A program made the translations under genes and the position numbers. A DNA stretch of 64,000 nt from assembly GCF_000934755.1 (NCBI RefSeq), contig NZ_KN882175.1:517736-581735 (forward strand). The letters are read 5' to 3'. This DNA is from Desulfonatronovibrio magnus. Its GTDB lineage: Bacteria > Desulfobacterota > Desulfovibrionia > Desulfovibrionales > Desulfonatronovibrionaceae. Below the pieces are notes generated by a model that searched no databases, had not been told where the DNA came from, and saw only the letters and a list, made by a program, of their open reading frames with translations. Position 1 is the stretch's first letter. Each line of letters begins with the position of its first letter. Of this stretch, positions 18,995 to 28,586 are shown one piece after another.

Positions 18995-19659
18995 CAATTG
19001 TTCCTGGTGCCTACAATAAGCTTTTGACCCGGGTGAATGGCATCATTGGGTGACAGGTTATTCAGTTCCCTGATTCTGTCCACTGATATGTTATGCCTGA
19101 GTCCTATGCGAAAAAGATTTTCACCAGGCTGAACTTCATGTAAAATATGATCTGCATCTGCTGAGGGAGCTGCTGCAGGTTCAGGAGGTGCAGGCCGTGG
19201 TGCCGGCTCTGGCGCAGGCCTTGGTGCCGGCTGCGGTGCTGGACGCGAAGCAACTCTTGCAGATTGATCTTCCATCTCTGAAAACCTCTGCCGCAAATCG
19301 TCAAGAGTTTCGCGCTGGGCCTCTAAAGCGGCTCTAAGATCAGCGGTTTGCCCCGGCTCTGCTGCAAAAGGATCCCGGCCTAACAATTGTCCTTCAATTT
19401 CCATGACCCTGTGCTCCAGAGTATCCATTCTGGCAATCACTTCTCTTAGCTCTGCCACAGGATATTCCGGGCTGCTGCCACCCCTGGCAAAGATGACAAT
19501 AATCAGAATAAGAATAATCGCTCCTGCTGCAGCCAGGGCATAAATAATCATGTTTTCCTGCTGCCGGCCCGCATTTACTGCTACATTCCTTCTTCCGCTG
19601 GAAACAGGCGTTTCCTGCTCCAGATCATCAAGCTTGTTAATCCAGTTTTTCTTTTCCAT
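18994..19659 (-). CDS. Membrane-anchored coiled-coil LysM protein
   Basis: The 221-residue protein has a cytoplasmic N-terminus, one membrane helix at about 38-58 (IIYALAAAGAIILILIIVIF), a coiled-coil stretch at 68-125, a Pro-Ala/Arg linker (repeated PAPRPAPEP-like), and a C-terminal LysM domain from about 168 (HEVQPGENLFRIGLRHNISV). LysM domains bind peptidoglycan, so it likely spans from the inner membrane to the cell wall. It is the first gene of the LysM-bioD-bioB run, an unexpected partner for biotin genes. The upstream gap is filled with repeats. Confidence 0.85.
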   Translation of the reverse strand: MEKKNWINKLDDLEQETPVSSGRRNVAVNAGRQQENMIIYALAAAGAIILILIIVIFARGGSSPEYPVAELREVIARMDTLEHRVMEIEGQLLGRDPFAAEPGQTADLRAALEAQRETLDDLRQRFSEMEDQSARVASRPAPQPAPRPAPEPAPRPAPPEPAAAPSADADHILHEVQPGENLFRIGLRHNISVDRIRELNNLSPNDAIHPGQKLIVGTRNN

Positions 19660-19704
19660 GATAAACTCCTTATCTTGAGAGCTTTATAGTTTTATTTACT
19701 TGAG

Positions 19705-19767
19705 AGTTAAAAGTTATCTGTTATCTGTTAGCTGTTAGCTGTTAGCTGTTATTTGTTATTTGTTATT
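19705..19767. repeat. Degenerate 7-bp tandem array H2
   Basis: About eight uninterrupted heptamers vary between CTGTTAT, CTGTTAG and TTGTTAT. It lies immediately upstream of the LysM gene and is preceded by a TTGAGAGTTAAAAG motif that also borders other repeats here. Confidence 0.8.
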
Positions 19768-19805
19768 TACCATCAGCTTTGTCAACAATCTCAGCTACTT
19801 ACCAA

Positions 19806-20111
19806 CGCCTCACCCGGGCGGCCCGGGACCGAACCTGTGAGCAACTTAAAGAGTCTGTCACTTTTCTGAAAATTGGGACAGTCCCCGCGAGGTACTATAA
19901 AAAAGATTGATACTGCATTGGTTCCTGGCAGAAATTGGCTTTAATGACAAAATTTACACAGCGAGGGACAGTCCCTGTGCCAGGCGCAAAGCTCCCATCT
20001 TTGACGGAACTTTGCTGGCAAATGTGCATGAATCATAAGCAAAAATCGTGAAAATGGTAAAAATTATAAACGTCTGATTTTATTAGCAAAACGATTCCAG
20101 TTACTTGTAAG
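19806..20111 (+). repeat. Modular repeat unit B
   Basis: The unit has the same ends and GGGACAGTCCC-containing cargo as A1. A truncated second start (CTCCTCACTCGGGAG at 20112) follows directly, showing a broken head-to-tail neighbour. Confidence 0.78.
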
Positions 20112-20172
20112 CTCCTCACTCGGGAGATCGGGCTGCATGGGTGAAGCGTTCATTATGTTCAAAATCCCATGC

Positions 20173-20284
20173 TTAAACCTTCTACCTTCACCCCTCATTC
20201 TTCTCCCTTCTCCCTTCAGCCTTCTCCCTTCAGCCTTCTCCCTTCAGCCTTCAGCCTTCCACCTTCAGCCTTCTCCCCTCAGCC
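20173..20284. repeat. Degenerate 7-bp tandem array H3
   Basis: About sixteen heptamers alternate between CTTCAGC, CTTCTCC and close variants. The array runs right up to the bioA stop codon at 20285. Confidence 0.82.
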
Positions 20285-21565
20285 TCAAATATTCTCAGCT
20301 GCATAGCGCATCGCTTGTGTCAGCTTAGCCACATCTTCCCTGTCTGCCACATATGGAGGCATTACATAAATCAAATTCAAAAAAGGCCTGATCCACACCC
20401 CAAGCTCAACAAACATCTTCTGAGCCAAAGCTGTATCCACCATGTCCTCCATCTCCAGAACTCCAATAGCACCCAGCACTCTGACTTCCCTGACCCCGGG
20501 CAAATCAATGCAGCTTTCAAGCCCCTTGCGCAGTTCCTGTTCTATAAACATTATCTTTTTTTGCCAGTCACAATCAAGTAAAAGTTGTATACTCGCCACA
20601 GCTGTAGCGCAGGCCAGGGGGTTGCCCATAAAGGTTGGACCATGCATAAATGCTCCGGGAGATCTGCTGGATATAACCTCAGCAATCCGGTCAGTACACA
20701 TGGCAGCGGCAAGGCTCATGTAGCCTCCGGTCAAAGCTTTGCCCACGCACATTATATCCGGAGTAATGCCGGCATGCTCACAGGCAAAGAGTCTGCCTGT
20801 TCTGCCAAAACCTGTGGCGATTTCATCAGCAATAAGCAGAAGATCATATTGTCTGCAAAGCTGCTTAACAGCATTGAGATATTCAGGTGAATAAAATTTC
20901 ATCCCCCCTGCCCCCTGAACAACAGGCTCAAGAATAAATGCAGCAACTTCACGGTGATGCTGCTTTATAAGATCTGCCGCTTTTTCGAGATGTTCAGGCA
21001 GGCAAGGTTCAGCAAAACCGCATCCAGGCGATGGTGCAAAAAAATTCCTGGGCAGAAAGCCTGAAAACAATGTGTGCATTCCAGTTACCGGATCACAGAC
21101 AGACATTGCCCCGAATGTGTCCCCATGATAGCCTCGTTCAAGGCTTATAAACTTTGTTTTTTCAGGTTTACCAGCAGCATGCCAGTATTGCAGCGCCATC
21201 TTCAAGGCAACTTCCACGGAAACCGAGCCTGAATCACAGAAAAAAACCTTTTCCAATCCCTGGGGTGTCAAGTCCCTGAGCATTTGCGCAAGTTCAACAG
21301 CAGGTTCATGGGTAAAGCCGCCAAACATGACATGTGCCATCTTGTGCAGCTGTTTTTGCACAGCCTCATTTAAAACAGGGTGATTATAGCCATGAATAAC
21401 GCACCACCAGGAAGCCATACCATCAACAAGCTCTGTTCCGTCTTGCAGCCTGACCCTGACACCGGAAGCTGATTCCACAGGGTAAACTGGCAGAGGTGAA
21501 GCAAGAGAAGTGTAGGGATGCCAGATATGGCCCCGGTCAAAGTCGAGCATTTGTGTCCAGTTCAT
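20285..21565 (-). CDS. bioA: Adenosylmethionine-8-amino-7-oxononanoate aminotransferase
   Basis: This class III PLP aminotransferase makes DAPA from KAPA with SAM as amino donor. BioA-specific features are HIWHPYTS near residue 13 and MASWWCVIHGYNHP near residue 50, which form the substrate pocket. IADEIATGFGRTG holds the PLP aspartate, and the PLP lysine lies in VGKALTGGYM. Length (426 aa) is normal. No strong ribosome site is visible. Repeats of about 600 bp (H2, B, H3) now separate it from LysM-bioD-bioB. Confidence 0.95.
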   Translation of the reverse strand: MNWTQMLDFDRGHIWHPYTSLASPLPVYPVESASGVRVRLQDGTELVDGMASWWCVIHGYNHPVLNEAVQKQLHKMAHVMFGGFTHEPAVELAQMLRDLTPQGLEKVFFCDSGSVSVEVALKMALQYWHAAGKPEKTKFISLERGYHGDTFGAMSVCDPVTGMHTLFSGFLPRNFFAPSPGCGFAEPCLPEHLEKAADLIKQHHREVAAFILEPVVQGAGGMKFYSPEYLNAVKQLCRQYDLLLIADEIATGFGRTGRLFACEHAGITPDIMCVGKALTGGYMSLAAAMCTDRIAEVISSRSPGAFMHGPTFMGNPLACATAVASIQLLLDCDWQKKIMFIEQELRKGLESCIDLPGVREVRVLGAIGVLEMEDMVDTALAQKMFVELGVWIRPFLNLIYVMPPYVADREDVAKLTQAMRYAAENI

Positions 21566-21614
21566 AAGTATTTACGGGTTTGATGTTCACAATTGGCAGT
21601 TTTGATCATTTTTC

Positions 21615-23198
21615 TTATACCCATCCAATGGCCCTGACAACAATCTGTACTCCAGCAATCTCGTACGACTTGGACAGCCTGGCCAGAATAGTCTCATCTT
21701 CCAAAGGAACGAAAAGAGCTATAGTGATGGAAGGTAAGGTAAGATTGCTGGCATAGCTTGCAGCCTGCTGGATATAACGTTTCGTTTTGGCCTGATTTGT
21801 ATAGTTTTTTACCTCAATGACTCCTTCTTTGTCAGTGCATTTCAAATGCAGATCTACGCGGCCATTACCTGTAGGAAACTCGGGGCTGACGATACAATAG
21901 TCCTGCACTGCGTTTTGCAGCCAGGCATAAAGATGGAAATGTCCCACGTACTCAGTATAGTGCAAATCTGTGCGACGAGGCTGATTGTGCCAGGGATTGA
22001 GCCCGGAATCCTTGAGCCGTTGCAGGTAAAAAACATAACGATCCAGCAATGCAGGCAGATTTAATTCCGGCCCTGAGAAAACATCCAAAAGCTCATCCAT
22101 CGGCTCTAATGGCAGTATCGGGGGCCGCTCGCCCATCAGATCCCTGGTCAAAGCATTGTAAAGGCATGTCTGAATATAAGGTGAAGCAAAGCGGCATACA
22201 TACCTGACGGCTCCACCATCAAGATTTTTTTCCTTGTCGATCACACCCAGCAGATAAAGATAACTGCACCACTCGGCTCTTATGCTGAAGGGCAGATCAG
22301 AGCGAGTAAACAGGTCAAGAACCTGGGGCAGATAGGGCGACTGTGCTTTCTTAATAAGATTGAGGATGGAATTATTCCACTCAGTATGCACAACAGCAAG
22401 ATATGTCTCTTCCCAAACTGCCATATCAATTACCTTATCCTGGCCTGGATTGAATTTGGTGGTCAGCAACTCTCCAAACCAGCAGACCAGACCAGGCTGT
22501 CCGCAAGTAGCTGCATGGACAGCATTTACTACCTCCGGGCTGACCTTTTGCCCACTTTCAGTCTGGTACTGACCAAATAGATCACTGACTTCCGCCTTTG
22601 TAAAATTCGGCACATGCAGGGAACGCTGAACATTGAAGGGCGATCCCCGCTCACTATCTACACCGAGAACAGCCCTGACACCAATGAGAGCCAAACCATG
22701 CAGAACAAAATTACTCCGATCCAGATACATGTCTCGGAACAGACTCACCAGTCGATCAATGACTAAGGCCGGCAGTTTGTCAAATTCATCAATCAGCAAA
22801 ATAACAGGGCGATCAAACAAACCTGAATCAGCCAGGAACAACTCACTTAGTTCCTCCCAGGATCTGGGTCTGTCAATTCTCTGCTTAAAGGCACGGCGGA
22901 ACAAATGCGGTACCCTGTCCAGAAAAACATCCGGCGAATCCTCCTGTTCCATAACAATGCCCTGCATGGACATCATGGCCACATGAAACAGTTCTTTATA
23001 TTGATCTTTAACAGCTTGAGCCACCTGCTGCATCACCCATGTCTTTCCAGACTGTCGGGGTGCCCAAAGGGTAAAATAGTGTCCGCCTTTCTGGGGATTG
23101 CCTATCAACTGCTCAATACAATTATCAATCAAGGCAGTGCGCGCAACGCAGAAATGCTCTTGGCAGTCCACAGGTCCGTATGAATGAAAATATCTCAT
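21615..23198 (-). CDS. AAA ATPase fused to a PD-(D/E)XK nuclease-like domain
   Basis: The 527-residue protein has Walker A APRQSGKTW near residue 47 and Walker B VILLIDEFDKL near residue 132, followed by an arginine-rich sensor region. The C-terminal 110 residues fit a PD-(D/E)XK fold, with GRVDLHLK and then VIEVKNYT. This combination is common in the large AAA-ATPase-like plus PDDEXK family, often multi-copy in genomes and of unknown function. It may be a selfish or defence element. It is a single gene with repeats downstream of its start and 49 bp from bioA. Confidence 0.8.
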   Translation of the reverse strand: MRYFHSYGPVDCQEHFCVARTALIDNCIEQLIGNPQKGGHYFTLWAPRQSGKTWVMQQVAQAVKDQYKELFHVAMMSMQGIVMEQEDSPDVFLDRVPHLFRRAFKQRIDRPRSWEELSELFLADSGLFDRPVILLIDEFDKLPALVIDRLVSLFRDMYLDRSNFVLHGLALIGVRAVLGVDSERGSPFNVQRSLHVPNFTKAEVSDLFGQYQTESGQKVSPEVVNAVHAATCGQPGLVCWFGELLTTKFNPGQDKVIDMAVWEETYLAVVHTEWNNSILNLIKKAQSPYLPQVLDLFTRSDLPFSIRAEWCSYLYLLGVIDKEKNLDGGAVRYVCRFASPYIQTCLYNALTRDLMGERPPILPLEPMDELLDVFSGPELNLPALLDRYVFYLQRLKDSGLNPWHNQPRRTDLHYTEYVGHFHLYAWLQNAVQDYCIVSPEFPTGNGRVDLHLKCTDKEGVIEVKNYTNQAKTKRYIQQAASYASNLTLPSITIALFVPLEDETILARLSKSYEIAGVQIVVRAIGWV

Positions 23199-23384
23199 GA
23201 CATTGACTCCTGCACATCTATTTCCGTATACCCTTTATCGCTGAAGCCACACTTTATTTTAAGCTGGAAGAAGACTGGATGTTTTGAGGCTCGCGGCGGG
23301 CACAAGTGCCTGCTCCCGGTAGCCGGGACAATCTTTTTTTAGCCTTGACAAGAGCAATAATGCCCAAGCTCCTAATCCTTCAGC
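23199..23384. other. Gene-free segment with small palindromes
   Basis: This first part of a 524-bp gap shows no gene. GGGCACAAGTGCC and CCCGGTAGCCGGG (23315-23327) are short inverted repeats; neither has a T-tract. Confidence 0.4.
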
Positions 23385-23512
23385 CTCAAGCCTTCAGCCC
23401 TCTGTTTTCTGCCTTCAACTTTCCGCTTTCTACTTTCTACTTTCTACTTTCTGCCTTCCACCTTCAGCCTTCAGCCTTCTCCCTTCTCCCTTCAGCCTTC
23501 AGCCTTCAACAA
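23385..23512. repeat. Degenerate 7-bp tandem array H4
   Basis: About eighteen heptamers mix CTTCAGC, CTTTCTA and CTTCTCC types. It lies 210 bp upstream of the helicase start. A TTGAGAGTTCAG motif occurs at 23632, between array and gene. Confidence 0.78.
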
Positions 23513-23722
23513 CCGCCAGAACGCTTCCACAAAAAACAAGATTCACGCTGCTGCCTGCTCATTTGCTTTATGCAGGCAATCTTGACAGCAAAGAGTACAG
23601 ATGGCAACATAATCGAGATAAAATAATAATCACTTGAGAGTTCAGATTTCGTAGAGTTAAATAAACACTTATAAAATCTTACACCTAACCCCAATACTGT
23701 CAAGACACACCATCACAGTCAC

Positions 23723-26700
23723 ATGATTAAACCAGCCGACCACGCCCAGCGCTCTTATGCCTTAGATCCATCAAAATCATTTATAGTTCAGGCCCCTGCA
23801 GGTTCAGGCAAGACAGAACTTCTGACCAGACGTTTTCTGCGTCTTTTATCACTGGTACGTGAGCCTGAAGAAATCCTGGCCATTACTTTTACCCGAAAGG
23901 CTGCTGCTGAAATGCGCAGCCGCATCATTACCTCCCTGAAAGATGCAGCGCTCGGCACAACTGTAGAGCAGCCTCACGAGGCTGAAAACAGAGCTCTTGC
24001 TCAAGCCGCCCTGGACCAGGACCGTCAAAGAGAATGGAATATTCTGCAGAATCCATCACGGTTAAAAATCAGAACCATTGATTCTTTCTGCCTTTATCTT
24101 GCCGGTAGAATACCGGTTCAATCCGGCCTTGGTGGAGAACCTGAAGTTACCCAGGATCCCAGTCATCTTTACAGCCAGGCTGCAGAAAATACTCTGCTGG
24201 AACTTAATCGGGACAGTCAATGGTACGAGCCATTGAAAAGAATCCTTCTGCTGCTGGACAATGACTGGGCAAAAGCCAGAGATTTGATCATCAACATGCT
24301 GGAGCTCAGGGATCACTGGCTAAGGCTAATTGGATCCGTTCCAGACCGTGACAATATGCGTCGTATTCTGGAAAACCATCTGCAGAATGAAGTTCGGCGC
24401 GGACTGGAGCATCTTTCACTGGTGGCTGGCAGATGTCTTAGTCCTGAAATCATTTCCACTCTTGTGAGGTGTATGCGGCATGCCTGTTCCAACCTCGAGA
24501 ACACCAACCCGCAATCCATTATTCTGAAATGGAATGATGCACCAAAGTTTCCTGGTGCCAAATACGCTGACAAAGACAAATGGCTGGCCCTCAGGGAACT
24601 TCTTATGACCAGACAGGGAGAATGGCGGAAAACAGTTACCAAAAACATCGGCTTCCCTCCGGCTCAGAAAGGTAAGAAGGGTTGCGAGAACAGTGAGCGC
24701 AAATCAGAAATAATAGAACTTCTAAACAGCGTTTTTCCTTCTCAGAAAGATTTCAAGGAGGCTCTGGTCGGCATTGACCTTCTTCCCGAGGCCGAATTTC
24801 TCGACCCCACCTGGCAGGATCTATCCAGCCTGGTAGACATTCTAACTATGGCTGTAGGCCAGCTTTACCTCGTCATGGTTCAGAAAAAACAAGTGGACTA
24901 CACAGAAGTTGCCAGGTCTGCTCTCCAGGCCCTGGGCAGCGAAAGTGAACCTTCAGAGCTGCTTTTGCGCTTAGATTATCAGATTCAGCATATTCTTTTT
25001 GATGAATTTCAGGATACCAGCATCAGCCAGCAGGAAATGCTGACCCGCATTACTTCCGGATGGACCGGCAATGATGGCAGAACAATTTTTCTTGTAGGTG
25101 ATCCCATGCAATCCATATATGCTTTCAGGGACGCAGATGTTGGTGTTTTTCTAAGCGCTAAACAGACTGGAATAGGACAGATTAAACTCCATCCTCTGGA
25201 ATTGAGTGTCAATTTTCGTTCTGATCAGGTGGTTGTGGACTGGGTTAATCAAGTCTTTCCCGATGTTTTCCACTCTCATGAAGACCTTGTCAGTGGAGCT
25301 GTCACCTACTGTCCCATGCAGGCATGGCATGGTCAACAGGGGCTGGTTCAAATTCATCCCTTTGTTGATTCAGAGCCGACTGTTGAGGCAGCAAGAGTAT
25401 TGGATATAATCAACGATACCAGAGATAAATATCCTGAGGACAGTATTGCTGTACTGGTCAGAAACAGATCCCACCTGCAGGATATTGTCGGGCTTATGCG
25501 TGGGGAAAAAATTGACTTTCAGGCCGTGGAAATTGAACCTTTGCATGAGCGACAGGTGGTTTTAGACCTTTTATCTTTGACCAGAGCATTGTTAAGACCA
25601 GGGGAATCCCTGTCCTGGTTGTCTGTTCTGCGCGCCCCATGGGCTGGTTTAGATCTCAAAACTCTGACCAGTATAGTAGAACATGACCGGCAGAAATCCA
25701 TTCTTGAAAAAATTGCTCAACCTGATTTGCTCAAGGGAATTGACCATGAGGCTCTGAAAAGAATTGAAAAACTTAAGTCCATAATAATTCCTGCCATCCA
25801 AAATCGAGATAGAAAGCCTTTGAACTCCCTTGTGGAAGCTGTCTGGTTTTCTCTGGGCGGACCTGCCTGTCTTGAAACCAGTCAGGAAATTGAAGATGCC
25901 CAGGCATTTTTCAGACATTTGCAATCCAATCTGAAAAGCTGGTCCATCGAAGATCTCAAGCATTTCCAGGAATCACTGGCCAGGCTGTATTCCAGGCCCG
26001 GCTTTCAAAGCGACAATCCTGTCCAGATAATGACTGTACATAAGGCCAAAGGCCTGGAATTTGATACTGTCATTATCCCGGCTCTGCAAAAACCTCCAAG
26101 AGGATCAGACAAGCTCATGCTGCAATTCATGGAATTGCCGGCCCAGGATGAAACAGGATTTTCCAGACTTCTTCTGGCTCCCATCGCACCTTATGGAGAA
26201 GAATCTCACCCTACTTATAAATACATTGAGAATCTTAAAAAAGAACGAGAATTAAATGAAGCCGGCCGCCTTTTATACGTGGCTGTAACCAGAGCAAAAA
26301 AAAGGCTGCATCTGACAGGTACTGTGAAACAAAAGCTGATAGAAGATCAATTGCACATCAGCACTCCCCCTGATAATACTTTTGCCAAAATTATATGGAC
26401 GGTCCTGGAGCCTGAATTTTTAAACGCGTCTGCTAATAGCAATGGGCTCAAGCAAACTACAGCTGAACCACAACCCAGGCACAACATCTTGACAAGGATT
26501 GCCCCGGACTGGACCCAGCCTGAGTTGCCAGTCAATCAGTTTGATTTTCTGAAGAAAACCCAGTTGACCAAAGAGAGCTTTGAACCTGTAACATACCACT
26601 GGGCCGGTGATGCCATCAGGCATACAGGCACACTTGTACATGATCTTCTGCGGACCATAGCCCAGCAGGGGCTGACAGACTGGAGCGATGAAAAGGTGGA

Positions 26701-27127
26701 CAATATGGAGGATTCCATAGAGAAAGCCCTTTTACGCCTTGGAGTAAGCAGAGTCGATCTGAATCTTGCCATGAAAAAAGTAACCAGGGCCATCAAGAAC
26801 ACCATTAATGATCCAACAGGCAGATGGATCCTTGACAATCATAAACAGGCCCGTAATGAATACGCCTTAAGTTCTTACATTGATGGAAAACTGATCAGGG
26901 TCGTCATGGACAGAACTTTCCTGGACAGTTACAATACAACATGGATAATCGACTATAAAACAGGTACCCACGAAGGGGGAAACCTGGAAAGCTTCCTGCA
27001 CACTGAGATGGAAAGACACAGCAAGCAGATCAGCACGTACAGGAAGATTATGTTTCTTCATGGCGCAAAAAACGTAAGGGCAGGTCTGTATTTCCCTCTT
27101 CTCAAGTCATGGTTGGAAATGCCCTGA
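23723..27127 (+). CDS. UvrD-family helicase-exonuclease, RecB/AddA-like
   Basis: This 1134-residue SF1A helicase has Walker A APAGSGKTE near residue 25, motif Ia ITFTRKAAAEM, motif II FDEFQDTS near 427, motif III VGDPMQSIYAFRDAD, NFRS, motif V MTVHKAKGLEFD near 770, and motif VI LLYVAVTRAKKR near 850. The C-terminal nuclease has IIDYKTG near 1075. This is the layout of AddA/RecB subunits, which resect double-strand breaks for RecA. Such genes usually follow an AddB-type partner, but none is adjacent: an H4 heptamer array and the divergent ATPase gene lie upstream. It runs in the same direction as the next two genes. Confidence 0.92.
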   Translation: MIKPADHAQRSYALDPSKSFIVQAPAGSGKTELLTRRFLRLLSLVREPEEILAITFTRKAAAEMRSRIITSLKDAALGTTVEQPHEAENRALAQAALDQDRQREWNILQNPSRLKIRTIDSFCLYLAGRIPVQSGLGGEPEVTQDPSHLYSQAAENTLLELNRDSQWYEPLKRILLLLDNDWAKARDLIINMLELRDHWLRLIGSVPDRDNMRRILENHLQNEVRRGLEHLSLVAGRCLSPEIISTLVRCMRHACSNLENTNPQSIILKWNDAPKFPGAKYADKDKWLALRELLMTRQGEWRKTVTKNIGFPPAQKGKKGCENSERKSEIIELLNSVFPSQKDFKEALVGIDLLPEAEFLDPTWQDLSSLVDILTMAVGQLYLVMVQKKQVDYTEVARSALQALGSESEPSELLLRLDYQIQHILFDEFQDTSISQQEMLTRITSGWTGNDGRTIFLVGDPMQSIYAFRDADVGVFLSAKQTGIGQIKLHPLELSVNFRSDQVVVDWVNQVFPDVFHSHEDLVSGAVTYCPMQAWHGQQGLVQIHPFVDSEPTVEAARVLDIINDTRDKYPEDSIAVLVRNRSHLQDIVGLMRGEKIDFQAVEIEPLHERQVVLDLLSLTRALLRPGESLSWLSVLRAPWAGLDLKTLTSIVEHDRQKSILEKIAQPDLLKGIDHEALKRIEKLKSIIIPAIQNRDRKPLNSLVEAVWFSLGGPACLETSQEIEDAQAFFRHLQSNLKSWSIEDLKHFQESLARLYSRPGFQSDNPVQIMTVHKAKGLEFDTVIIPALQKPPRGSDKLMLQFMELPAQDETGFSRLLLAPIAPYGEESHPTYKYIENLKKERELNEAGRLLYVAVTRAKKRLHLTGTVKQKLIEDQLHISTPPDNTFAKIIWTVLEPEFLNASANSNGLKQTTAEPQPRHNILTRIAPDWTQPELPVNQFDFLKKTQLTKESFEPVTYHWAGDAIRHTGTLVHDLLRTIAQQGLTDWSDEKVDNMEDSIEKALLRLGVSRVDLNLAMKKVTRAIKNTINDPTGRWILDNHKQARNEYALSSYIDGKLIRVVMDRTFLDSYNTTWIIDYKTGTHEGGNLESFLHTEMERHSKQISTYRKIMFLHGAKNVRAGLYFPLLKSWLEMP

Positions 27128-27198
27128 GTTCGCATTTTATCAATGACAGCAAGTTTTTGCATGAAGTGATTCCAAGCAACTAAAACCAATACACCGTA

Positions 27199-28530
27199 AT
27201 GATTAAAAAAATAATTGACTTTCTAAGCAAGAATATCTGGCGGATCAATACTGAGGATTTGCCGGCGCTCAAAGGCTATTTAGTTCATTTGCTGCAGATA
27301 GTTATGCTGGCTGTATACGGATTCGGCAAAAACGACTGCATGCGCCGAGCCTCAGCCCTGACTTACTATACCCTGCTTTCCATAGTACCTGTCATGGCCA
27401 TGGCCTTTGGCATTGCCAAAGGTTTTGGACTGGAAGATGCCCTTTACCGGCAGCTTGAGCATTACCTTGGAGCTCACGAGGATATCCTGGAACAGGTAGT
27501 CGGGTTTTCTTATACACTTTTAGAAGAAACCAGGGGCGGAATCATTGCTGGGGTGGGTTTTATTTTCCTGCTCTGGTCTGTGGTCAAGGTACTGACCAAT
27601 ATTGAACTGTCATTCAATGCGGTTTGGGGTATAGAAACACCGAGAGGATGGGTCAGGAAAATTACCGAGTATATTTCCATCATGCTCATAGCTCCAATCC
27701 TGATTATCATATCCGGAAGCATGACTGTCTTTCTGTCAACAGAACTCGGAGTTCTGGCCACAGAAACCAGATGGCTGAGCTTTATGGATGTTCTGGCTGG
27801 CCTCGTCCCCAGAGTCTTGCCGTATCTTCTTATCTGGCTGCTGTTCATCTTTTTGCTCATGGCCATGCCCAATACCAGGGTCAAGCTCAAATCAGCGGTA
27901 ATTGCCGGCATTATTTCCGGAACCCTTTTTCAGATCATGCAATGGGTTTACATAACCATTCTCATGGGTACTCTGCAATATAACGCAGTTTATGGCAGTT
28001 TCGCCGCTCTGCCACTTTTTCTGATCTGGCTGCAGGCAAGCTGGATGATTGTTCTCTTTGGTGCTGAACTTTCATTTGCCCATGCCAACGTAAGGCGCTT
28101 TATCTATGCCTCTGAGGTAAAAGACATCAGTCAACATCATAAACATAAAATATCACTGCTGACCATGACCCTAATTATCAAAAATTTTCAGATACAAGGC
28201 CAGGGCACAGCCTCCAGCCAGATTGGTGACAAGCTCGGTCTGCCCCCCCTGCTTGTCAATGAAACCATAAAGGATCTTGTAAAAGCAAAGCTCGTTGTCA
28301 AAATTTCACAAACTGAAGAAGAACATAATGTTTATCAGCCAGGAAAAGATATTAACATTTTAAGCATCAGCTATGTACTTCAAGAGTTGCAGAAAAGCGG
28401 ATCATCAGATATCCCTGTAACCGGAGGCCAGGCTTGGAGATACATATCCACGTCCATGGATCGATTCTATGAAGCCGTGGAAAAGTGTCCCGATAATAAA
28501 TTACTCAAGGACATGCCTGAACTTGAATAA
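27199..28530 (+). CDS. YihY/virulence-factor-BrkB family membrane protein with C-terminal winged-helix domain
   Basis: The 443 residues begin with the YihY-type segment (SALTYYTLLSIVPVMAMAFG) and contain six hydrophobic helices up to about residue 295. The remaining 140 residues are soluble and resemble a winged helix (SSQIGDKLGLPPLLVNETIKDL). The family was once called RNase BN, but that activity belongs to a different gene; transport or lipid roles have been proposed. It starts 71 bp after the helicase. Confidence 0.86.
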   Translation: MIKKIIDFLSKNIWRINTEDLPALKGYLVHLLQIVMLAVYGFGKNDCMRRASALTYYTLLSIVPVMAMAFGIAKGFGLEDALYRQLEHYLGAHEDILEQVVGFSYTLLEETRGGIIAGVGFIFLLWSVVKVLTNIELSFNAVWGIETPRGWVRKITEYISIMLIAPILIIISGSMTVFLSTELGVLATETRWLSFMDVLAGLVPRVLPYLLIWLLFIFLLMAMPNTRVKLKSAVIAGIISGTLFQIMQWVYITILMGTLQYNAVYGSFAALPLFLIWLQASWMIVLFGAELSFAHANVRRFIYASEVKDISQHHKHKISLLTMTLIIKNFQIQGQGTASSQIGDKLGLPPLLVNETIKDLVKAKLVVKISQTEEEHNVYQPGKDINILSISYVLQELQKSGSSDIPVTGGQAWRYISTSMDRFYEAVEKCPDNKLLKDMPELE

Positions 28531-28586
28531 AACAGAAAACCTGTTATTGGTTAATTATATTAAAATAAGACAAAAAGGACCGGTTT

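Noticed and set aside
20173-20284. CRISPR array candidate
   Set aside because: The repeat is 7 bp and continuous with no spacers, and no cas genes are present.
23306-23626. 106-residue plus-strand frame with periodic LPSAFSL-like residues
   Set aside because: A 7-bp tandem array translated in any frame gives a 7-residue repeat. It has no ribosome site and no homology.
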